A program made the translations under genes and the position numbers. Under the pieces are notes generated by a model that was not told the DNA's origin, did no database searches, and worked only from the letters and a program-made list of their open reading frames with translations. Shown here one piece after another: positions 5,208 to 9,648 of a stretch of DNA of 9,648 nucleotides. This stretch comes from Lysobacteraceae bacterium (lineage in GTDB: Bacteria; Pseudomonadota; Gammaproteobacteria; Xanthomonadales; Xanthomonadaceae), in assembly GCA_003449195.1 (NCBI GenBank), contig DMID01000127.1, positions 734 to 10,381 on the forward strand. Direction: 5' to 3'. Numbering within the stretch: position 1 is the stretch's first letter; every line of letters starts with the position of its first letter.

Positions 5208-7088
5208 GTGTCCATCCGCGCTGTCCGCACGTCCGTACGTTTCGCTCTGCTCGCCGTCGCGTTGCCCGCCGCCTGGTCGGCGACAGCCGGCGATTTCACG
5301 CTTGCCGACGGCGAGGTCACCGGCACCTGGAACCTGCGTGCCACGGTCGGCGCCGGCATCCGCATGGCCGACCCGTCGCGGCATCTGGTGGGCAAGGGCT
5401 TCCGTTCCGACGGCAAGGCCAAGGGCGGCGACGGCAGTGATACCTCCGACGACGGCAACCTCAATTTCGGCAAGGGCGACGTGTACTCGGCGCCCGGCCG
5501 GCTGGTCGGCGGCGTCGACCTGAAATACGGCCAGGTCGGCATCAACGTCAGCGCCCGTGCCTGGTACGACTATGCGCTGGAACACGGCGACGTGCCGCAG
5601 GGCAACGTGCCCAACGGCTTCCGCGCCAACACGCCGCTGGAGGACACCGACTTCTCCAAGTCCAACCGTTTTTCCGGCTTCATGTGGCTGGACGCCTATG
5701 CCTACGCGCACGCCGATCTGGGCGAGCACGCCGGCTGGGACGTGCGCGCCGGCCGCCAGCGGGTGAAGTGGGGCGAGGGCGTGTTCTTCACCGGCATCAA
5801 CCAGGTCAACCCGTTCGACTACACCACCTTGCGCCGGCCCGGCAGCGATGCGGCCAGCGAGGCGCAGCTGCCGGTCGAGATGCTGTGGAACAAGCTGAGC
5901 TTCCTCGACGGCAAGCTCACCGCCGAAGGCTTCTGGCAGTGGAAGTGGCGTGCCAGCGAGCTGGACCCGTGCGGCACCTTCTTCTCCGGCACCGATCTGG
6001 GCATCGACGGCGGGTGCTCGGGCCTGCAGTCCAATGCCTACTACCCGATCAACGGCAGCACGGCCGGTGCGGGGCAGTGGCTCAGCGATGGCTTCATGTA
6101 CGACGCCGGCGCCTACCTGCCGCGTGGTACCGACCGCCCCGGCAAGGATGGCGGCCAGTGGGGCGTGGCCATGCATTTCAAGCCCGGTCGGGAAACCGAC
6201 ATCGGCCTGTACCAGATGCGCATCAACGCGCGCCTGCCGATCCTGGATGCCAGCACGCCCTATGCCGCGCGCATCGACGCGACGATGGTGGACCGGCTGG
6301 TCGCCGCCGGCGTGCCGCTGGCCTACGCGCAGCTGTCCCAGCGCCTGTCCACGATCACCGAGGCCTGGGAATACCCGAGCGGCATCCGCCTGAGCGGCGT
6401 GTCCGTCTCGCACAAGGCCGGGGCGTGGAAGTTTGCCGGCGAGGCCAGCTACAGCCCCAACATGCCGGTGCAGCTCAACACGGCGGACATCTTCGCCGCG
6501 CTCACCCGCAACGGCGGGCCCATCGGCGAGCGCACGCTCGGCCAGCCGGGCGGTTTCGTGGTGGACGGCTACGACCGCTTCCACAAGCTGCAAGTGCAGG
6601 CCAGCGCGGTGCGCAGCCTGGGCAAGTTGTGGGGCGCGCAATCGGGCACGCTGGCCGCCGAAGCGATGTGGAGCCACGTCAACCTGCCTTCGCTGCTGGA
6701 AGCGCGCTACGGCCGCGGCTTTGCGTGGGGCTTCTCGCCGGAAGGCACCGACGGCAGCTGCGGCGCGGTGCAGAATCCGAAGGGCTGCGTCAACGAGGGC
6801 TTCTACACCCGCATGGCCTGGGGTTACCGGGTCAAGGGCGTGCTGAATTACGCGCTGCCGCACGGCGTGAGCCTGTCGCCCAGCCTGACCTGGGCGCAGG
6901 ACGTGCGTGGCTATTCGGTGGATGGCGCGCTGGTGGACGGGCGCCAGAGCATCGTGCTCGGCGCGGCGGCGAAATTCGCCAAGCGCTGGACCGTCAGCGC
7001 GGCCTGGACCAACTACGTGCAAGACAACGGCTACGACGTGCTGGCCGATCACGACAACCTGGTGCTGGCGGCCGGGGTGACGTTCTGA
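5208..7088 (+). CDS. DUF1302 family outer-membrane beta-barrel protein
   Basis: This 626-residue secreted protein has an Arg-rich n-region, a hydrophobic core FALLAVALPAAW (12-23) and a likely signal-peptidase site ATA|GDF (after 27). Family hallmarks are the opening GTWNLRATVGAGIR-type strand, the RQRVKWGEG segment followed by INQVNPFDYTTLRRPG and LPVEMLWNKLSF (about 180-230), alternating aromatic beta-strands and a C-terminal phenylalanine (VTF), the usual signal for Bam-dependent insertion. Four cysteines (255, 270, 518, 527) fall in two close pairs and could form two disulfides in extracellular loops. DUF1302 proteins are found in Proteobacteria, often beside DUF1329 genes and RND exporters; no DUF1329 partner is visible here. 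The molecular role is unsettled. GTG 5208 is preferred because GAGGAA (5197-5202) sits 5 nt upstream; ATG 5187 in frame lacks a ribosome site and would add 7 residues. Confidence 0.85.
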   Translation: MSIRAVRTSVRFALLAVALPAAWSATAGDFTLADGEVTGTWNLRATVGAGIRMADPSRHLVGKGFRSDGKAKGGDGSDTSDDGNLNFGKGDVYSAPGRLVGGVDLKYGQVGINVSARAWYDYALEHGDVPQGNVPNGFRANTPLEDTDFSKSNRFSGFMWLDAYAYAHADLGEHAGWDVRAGRQRVKWGEGVFFTGINQVNPFDYTTLRRPGSDAASEAQLPVEMLWNKLSFLDGKLTAEGFWQWKWRASELDPCGTFFSGTDLGIDGGCSGLQSNAYYPINGSTAGAGQWLSDGFMYDAGAYLPRGTDRPGKDGGQWGVAMHFKPGRETDIGLYQMRINARLPILDASTPYAARIDATMVDRLVAAGVPLAYAQLSQRLSTITEAWEYPSGIRLSGVSVSHKAGAWKFAGEASYSPNMPVQLNTADIFAALTRNGGPIGERTLGQPGGFVVDGYDRFHKLQVQASAVRSLGKLWGAQSGTLAAEAMWSHVNLPSLLEARYGRGFAWGFSPEGTDGSCGAVQNPKGCVNEGFYTRMAWGYRVKGVLNYALPHGVSLSPSLTWAQDVRGYSVDGALVDGRQSIVLGAAAKFAKRWTVSAAWTNYVQDNGYDVLADHDNLVLAAGVTF

Positions 7089-7296
7089 GGAGGCCGCGTC
7101 CGCGGCCGTGCGGGAGCGGATGCGCGGCGGGCCGGTGCCGCGACCGCAGGCATCCGCGATGCTTCCGCATCAGCCGGCGTTTCGCACGCGAGCACGATTC
7201 CGCCTGAGCGAACGCGCTGGCGCGGCCGCGCGGCGGGCTGCGTAGTCGGGGCGGGTGCGCGTTGTTCCGGGCAACGCGTTCCCAGTGTTCCCTTGG

Positions 7297-7323
7297 GAAA
7301 GAGGTGGCGATCGTGTCGCCACC
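7297..7323 (-). terminator. Rho-independent terminator of the deaminase gene
   Basis: Read on the minus strand, GGTGGCGA (7323-7316) pairs perfectly with TCGCCACC (7310-7303) around a 5-nt loop and is followed by TCTTTC (7302-7297). It begins 38 nt past the deaminase stop. The rest of 7089-7361 is GC-rich noncoding DNA; a short palindrome GGCCGC/GCGGCC (7092-7107) just after the DUF1302 stop and an 8-bp stem 7116-7123/7150-7157 are weak candidates for its terminator. Confidence 0.6.
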
Positions 7324-7361
7324 GTCGCCCGGCGCGGCCGGGCGGGGAGCTGCGAGGGCGC

Positions 7362-7823
7362 TCAATCCTCGCCGATGTCCTCGTTCCACACCTCGGGGTG
7401 CTGCTCGATGAAGCCGCCGAGCAGGTCCACGCATTCCTGGCTGTCCAGGTCGATCACCTCGACGCCGCTCTCGCGCAGCCAGTCGATGCCGCCTTGGAAG
7501 GTGCGCGATTCGCCCACCACCACGGTGCCGATGCCGAACTGGCGCACCAGCCCGCTGCAGTACCAGCACGGCGCCAGGGTGGTGACCATGATCGTGTGCT
7601 TGTACGAGCGCTGGCGGCCGGCCTTGCGGAAGGCGTCGGTTTCGCCGTGCACCGACGGGTCGCCTTCCTGCACGCGACGGTTGTGGCCGCAGCCCAGCAG
7701 CACGCCGTCGCCGCCGTACAGCGCTGCGCCGATCGGGATGCCGCCCTCGGCCAGCCCCTTGCGGGCTTCGGCAATGGCGGTATCGAGCAGGGCGCGGTAA
7801 TCGGGCGTGGCGGTCTCGGGCAT
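7362..7823 (-). CDS. Zinc-dependent nucleobase deaminase, yeast cytosine deaminase (Fcy1) type
   Basis: This 153-residue protein belongs to the cytidine/deoxycytidylate deaminase superfamily. The zinc site is complete: HGE (59-61, zinc ligand His59 and proton shuttle Glu61) and PCWYC (85-89, ligands Cys86 and Cys89). It follows yeast cytosine deaminase closely: Asn48 lies 11 residues before the HGE histidine as in the yeast enzyme, and the end, FIEQHPEVWNEDIGE, keeps the Trp146/Asp149/Ile150 set that in yeast closes over and hydrogen-bonds cytosine. The likely reaction is cytosine to uracil plus ammonia in pyrimidine salvage; a related base such as isocytosine is possible. It is unrelated in fold to the E. 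coli CodA cytosine deaminase. The start ATG 7823 has only a weak ribosome site. It is divergent from ubiE with 61 bp between starts and has its own terminator, so it is monocistronic. Confidence 0.85.
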   Translation of the reverse strand: MPETATPDYRALLDTAIAEARKGLAEGGIPIGAALYGGDGVLLGCGHNRRVQEGDPSVHGETDAFRKAGRQRSYKHTIMVTTLAPCWYCSGLVRQFGIGTVVVGESRTFQGGIDWLRESGVEVIDLDSQECVDLLGGFIEQHPEVWNEDIGED

Positions 7824-7872
7824 GGCGTGCAGTCGTCGGGGTGAAGTGGGGCCATGCTAACGCCGCCGATGC

Positions 7873-7878
7873 CATAAT
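7873..7878 (+). promoter_or_regulatory. Candidate -10 box of ubiE, suggesting a leaderless mRNA
   Basis: CATAAT (7873-7878) matches TATAAT at 5 of 6 positions. A start site at the usual distance would fall on or next to the A of the ubiE ATG (7885). No ribosome site precedes that ATG. No good -35 is seen, so confidence is limited. Confidence 0.35.
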
Positions 7879-7884
7879 GGCGGC

Positions 7885-8661
7885 ATGAACCAGCCTTCCG
7901 ACAACAGCTCTCCGTACGAACGCGGCACCACCCATTTCGGCTTCCGCGACGTGCCCGCGCGCGAGAAGCAGAAGCTGGTGGCGCAGGTGTTCACCTCGGT
8001 CGCCGGCAAGTACGACCTGATGAACGACCTGATGAGCCTGGGCATCCACCGGGTGTGGAAGCGCTATTTCACCGCCACCTGTCAGGTGAAGCCGGGCGAC
8101 CGCGTGCTGGACCTGGCCGGCGGCACCGGCGACATCGCCGCGCTGCTGAAGCCGCGCGTGGGCGAGCGCGGCGAAATCGTGCTGGGCGACATCAATGCCG
8201 GCATGCTGTCGGTGGGGCGAGACCGCCTGACCGATCGCGGCCTCGTCGCCGGGTTGGAGTACGTGCAGTGCAATGCCGAGGCGCTGCCGTTTCCCGATGC
8301 CAGCTTCGATCTGGTCACCATTGCCTTCGGCTTGCGCAACGTCACCGACAAGAATGCGGCGCTGCGCGAGATGTATCGCGTGCTCAAGGTGGGCGGCCAG
8401 GCGCGCGTGCTGGAGTTCTCCGAAGTGACGCTGGACTGGTTCAAGCCGGTCTACGACTTCCACTCGTTCAAGGTGCTGCCCAAGCTGGGCAGCCTGTTTG
8501 CCGGCGACGCGGAGAGTTACCAGTACTTGGCCGAGTCGATCCGCAAGCACCCGCCGCAGGACGAGCTGAAGGCGATGATGGACGCGGCCGGCTTCGCCCG
8601 CGCCAACTACGTCAACCTGAGCGCCGGCATCGTCGCCATCCATACCGGCTACAAGGTCTGA
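7885..8661 (+). CDS. ubiE: UbiE, demethylmenaquinone/2-methoxy-6-polyprenyl-1,4-benzoquinol C-methyltransferase
   Basis: This 258-residue class I SAM-dependent methyltransferase (E. coli UbiE is 251) performs the C-methylation step of ubiquinone synthesis and, where present, of menaquinone synthesis, at the inner membrane face. Visible signatures are VFTSVAGKYDLMNDLMSLG (35-53), SAM motif I VLDLAGGTGD (74-83), FGLRNVTD in the mid-domain, the ESYQYLAESIRKHPPQDEL block and the terminal GIVAIHTGYK. The start at 7885 gives the N-terminus expected for gamma-proteobacterial UbiE, including the FGFRDVP motif; no alternative start is needed. No Shine-Dalgarno is visible, which with the nearby -10 box suggests leaderless translation. 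It is transcribed away from the deaminase gene. No other ubi gene (ubiJ, ubiB) follows; the next gene is an integron cassette. In several Proteobacteria ubiE lies close after hslVU; here five kilobases intervene. Confidence 0.96.
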   Translation: MNQPSDNSSPYERGTTHFGFRDVPAREKQKLVAQVFTSVAGKYDLMNDLMSLGIHRVWKRYFTATCQVKPGDRVLDLAGGTGDIAALLKPRVGERGEIVLGDINAGMLSVGRDRLTDRGLVAGLEYVQCNAEALPFPDASFDLVTIAFGLRNVTDKNAALREMYRVLKVGGQARVLEFSEVTLDWFKPVYDFHSFKVLPKLGSLFAGDAESYQYLAESIRKHPPQDELKAMMDAAGFARANYVNLSAGIVAIHTGYKV

Positions 8662-8950
8662 GCCGGTAAATCCCGCCCGGTTTGCCTGCTGCAATCGCCG
8701 GCATGTCAGCGCGCTGAACTGATCCATCAGGTGCGGCGTGATGCGGGGCCGCGCAATGCGTCCGGATAACACGGCCTGCTCGCCGGCGATAATGCATATC
8801 GCCACCTGCATGCCGTTTTCTCCGTGCTCGCCGGCGTCACGCAGGTGCGATGCCCATGCAACTTGCTGATCCGGGATGAAATTTCCTCGTTGACGCGGCG
8901 CCAGCACGGACCGAGACTGCGGTTATGCCCCGATTCGGGGTCTACTGGTA
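8662..8950. other. Noncoding gap between ubiE and the cassette array, with hairpins but no integrase
   Basis: No convincing gene is seen on either strand. Structures: a perfect 7-bp hairpin GGCGATA/TATCGCC (8785-8791/8797-8803), a 12-bp direct repeat TGCTCGCCGGCG at 8777-8788 and 8825-8836, and a short hairpin CCCCG-ATT-CGGGG (8928-8940) ending 11 nt before the recombination point. TTGACG at 8890-8895 with GAGACT 17 bp on (8913-8918) is the best promoter-like pair pointing into the array, but it is weak. The gap is too small for intI (about 320 codons), and no integrase-like peptide is seen on the minus strand, where intI would normally lie. Confidence 0.6.
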
Positions 8951-8957
8951 GTTAGAG
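8951..8957 (+). other. Cassette recombination core GTTAGAG at the left edge of the array (attI or insertion site)
   Basis: GTTAGAG fits the integron core GTTRRRY except for its last base, with the crossover between G8951 and T8952. Bases 8951-8960 (GTTAGAGCGC) are the exact reverse complement of the attC start at 9390-9399, as expected for the two ends of one cassette. The DNA to its left lacks the 60-140 bp foldable arms of an attC, so this is either attI or a secondary site. Confidence 0.75.
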
Positions 8958-9446
8958 CGCATGGGAATTGCTGAGCACTCGGTTGTCGCATTCCGAATCT
9001 TCGGAGACGACCTCGTGCCACCTGAAATAACAAGGCTTCTTGGCCATGATCCAACAGCCGCGTACTCCAAAGGCGACATCCGCGTCGGTTCCAAGACGGG
9101 AAATCGGTATATAGAGAAGACGGGGCGGTGGAGTCTTTCGGCGGAGGACAAGCGACCAGAAGACATACCGGCTCAGATTGTAGAGATTCTTTCCAAGCTA
9201 ACCCAAGATCTGACCGTCTGGGAGCAGCTCAGATCAAAGTACACAATGGACTTATTCTGTGGCGTTTTCATGGGCTCGTCCAATGACGGGCTGGAGTTCC
9301 CGCCAGAGTTGCTAGGACAGCTTTCAGAGCGCGGCATCATGTTGGGACTAGACATCTATGATCACTCTGACGACTGAAATCACGGAGATGCGCTCTAACA
9401 ATTCATTCAAGCCGACGCCACTTCGCGGCGCGGCTTAATTCAGGCG
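8952..9446 (+). mobile_element. Integron gene cassette 1 (495 bp)
   Basis: The cassette runs from the crossover at 8952 to the G of the next core at 9446. It holds one gene, starting 9 nt after the crossover, and its own attC. Base composition departs from the chromosome: three sampled lines (9001-9120 and 9181-9240) average about 51% G+C against about 72% in a sampled line of hslU. Such a unit is excised and inserted by an IntI tyrosine recombinase acting on the folded attC strand. Gene orientation is the usual one, with attC at the 3' end. Confidence 0.9.
8961..9377 (+). CDS. DUF4279 domain-containing protein, integron cassette gene
   Basis: This 138-residue soluble protein has no signal peptide or membrane segment. 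Its pattern fits DUF4279: an opening strand FRIFGDDLVPPEITRLLG (11-28), a DPTAAYSKGD turn (30-39), a mid-protein GRWSLS strand, a helical region with EILSKLTQDL, and a closing FPPELLGQLSERG-x-x-LGLDIY. The family is widespread, small and of unknown biochemical function; members are frequent in integron cassettes and often stand alone. The start ATG 8961 lies 9 nt from the crossover with no proper ribosome site (only AGAG at 8954-8957), so translation may be leaderless or depend on an upstream frame. Codon use and base composition are less GC-rich than the chromosome, marking it as acquired. The stop is 15 nt before the attC core. No promoter is visible within the cassette, so expression probably depends on one upstream. 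Confidence 0.85.
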   Translation: MGIAEHSVVAFRIFGDDLVPPEITRLLGHDPTAAYSKGDIRVGSKTGNRYIEKTGRWSLSAEDKRPEDIPAQIVEILSKLTQDLTVWEQLRSKYTMDLFCGVFMGSSNDGLEFPPELLGQLSERGIMLGLDIYDHSDD

Positions 9447-9452
9447 TTAGGT
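9393..9452 (+). other. attC recombination site (59-base element) of cassette 1
   Basis: A 60-bp site with the outer cores CTCTAAC (9393-9399) and GTTAGGT (9446-9452, consensus GTTRRRY). Between them lie pairing inner arms: AAGCCG (9409-9414) with CGGCTT (9431-9436) and CGCC (9416-9419) with GGCG (9427-9430). C9408 is left unpaired while TT (9406-9407) pairs with AA (9437-9438), the extrahelical-base arrangement that directs IntI to the bottom strand. The body (CAATTCATTCAAGCCG...CGGCTTAATTCAGG) closely resembles attC sites of aadA-type cassettes. Crossover is between G9446 and T9447. Confidence 0.96.
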
Positions 9453-9648
9453 TGCGCACACACCATGTCGCTAGTTGAAAAAGCAATTCGATCAGCCGCA
9501 AGGCCCAAGAGCTTCTGGGCAATGTTTGCCATCTGTATCGTTGGCCCAATCATTGCGCTTCCGTACTTGTTGCTTGTGAACTACGGACTGATCCAACACA
9601 CCTTGACCGGTTTCTTGTTCTTCCTACGACGTCCCCCCGCTTTCAGTA
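9447..9648 (+). mobile_element. Integron gene cassette 2 (3'-truncated by the window)
   Basis: This begins at the crossover after attC of cassette 1 with TTAGGTTGCGCA and continues beyond the window. One sampled line (9481-9540) is about 52% G+C, like cassette 1. From its start, its own attC should open with a sequence complementary to GTTAGGTTGCGCA. It proves that the array holds at least two cassettes in the same orientation. Confidence 0.85.
9465..9648 (+). CDS. Small membrane protein gene of cassette 2 (3' end outside window)
   Basis: An open frame starts at ATG 9465, 18 nt after the crossover, and is still open at the window end with 61 residues read. The N-terminus is short and basic (MSLVEKAIRSAARPKS), followed by a hydrophobic segment at about 18-38 (FWAMFAICIVGPIIALPYLLL), then NYGLIQHTL and a second hydrophobic patch TGFLFFL (48-54) ending RRPP. 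That suggests an inner-membrane protein with at least one, perhaps two, membrane segments and a cytoplasmic basic N-terminus. I do not recognise a family. Position right after the recombination point and the lack of stops in AT-richer DNA support it as the cassette gene. No clear ribosome site is visible. Confidence 0.6.
   Translation, partial: MSLVEKAIRSAARPKSFWAMFAICIVGPIIALPYLLLVNYGLIQHTLTGFLFFLRRPPAFS

Noticed and set aside
5091..7052. 653-codon minus-strand frame opposite the DUF1302 gene
   Set aside because: It is a shadow frame, lacking a signal peptide or any domain, while the plus-strand protein has both.
7092..7107. Terminator directly after the DUF1302 stop (GGCCGC-GTCC-GCGGCC)
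   Set aside because: There is only a 6-bp stem and no T-run; it is mentioned but not called.
6994..8907. 637-codon minus-strand frame spanning the DUF1302 end, deaminase and ubiE
   Set aside because: It crosses three real genes in other frames and two intergenic gaps, and no part resembles a known family or an integrase.
8662..8950. Remnant of an integron integrase gene next to the array
   Set aside because: Reading the gap on the minus strand shows no IntI motifs (for example the LLYGTGMR or HTLRHSFAT boxes), and it is too short for the gene.
1..9648. CRISPR array, tRNA or rRNA genes
   Set aside because: No regularly spaced repeats and no cloverleaf or rRNA-like sequence were seen on reading either strand.

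Overview
The window is a GC-rich chromosomal segment. One sampled 60-base line of hslU (2281-2340) is about 72% G+C by hand count. The protein sequences of HslV, HslU, UbiE and the alanine racemase tail most resemble those of the Xanthomonadaceae/Lysobacteraceae (Xanthomonas, Lysobacter, Luteimonas, Thermomonas group); the genus cannot be fixed by eye. The alr-hslV gap also carries palindromic modules of a kind I recall as dispersed repeats in that family.

Layout. 1-174 is the 3' end of an alanine racemase gene. 175-660 has no convincing gene but holds a dense set of inverted repeats (about 373-600). A very good sigma-32 heat-shock promoter (664-691) then drives hslV (716-1270) and hslU (1438-2844), the proteasome-like peptidase and its AAA+ unfoldase, closed by a strong hairpin (2878-2907). 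Next is a CitT-type DASS di/tricarboxylate carrier (3051-4562), which converges on a lone F1-ATPase epsilon-subunit gene (atpC-like, minus strand, 4621-5019) with a hairpin between them. Divergent from atpC is a DUF1302 outer-membrane beta-barrel gene (5208-7088). Their shared upstream region holds a perfect FNR/Dnr-like palindrome at 5115-5130. A yeast-type cytosine deaminase homologue (minus, 7362-7823) lies back to back with ubiE (plus, 7885-8661), separated by only 61 bp.

The right end is different in kind. At 8951/8952 the sequence enters an integron cassette array. Cassette 1 (8952-9446) carries a DUF4279-domain gene and ends in a textbook 60-bp attC site (9393-9452). Its 5' core is complementary over 10 bases to the start of the cassette, which fixes the cassette ends to the base. 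Cassette 2 begins at 9447 and encodes the start of a small membrane protein cut off by the window edge. Cassette DNA is AT-richer (about 51% G+C over three sampled lines). No integrase gene lies in the 289 bp between ubiE and the first cassette, so this is either the integrase-less edge of a cassette cluster (CALIN-like) or the distal side of an integron whose intI lies outside the window.

How the genes relate. hslV-hslU form one functional unit (cytoplasmic ATP-dependent proteolysis under heat stress). The DASS carrier, DUF1302 barrel and deaminase are independent accessory functions (organic-anion exchange, envelope, pyrimidine salvage). UbiE serves quinone biosynthesis and the atpC-like protein relates to the F-ATPase, but I see no operon joining them. 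The most interesting region for new biology is the cassette array.
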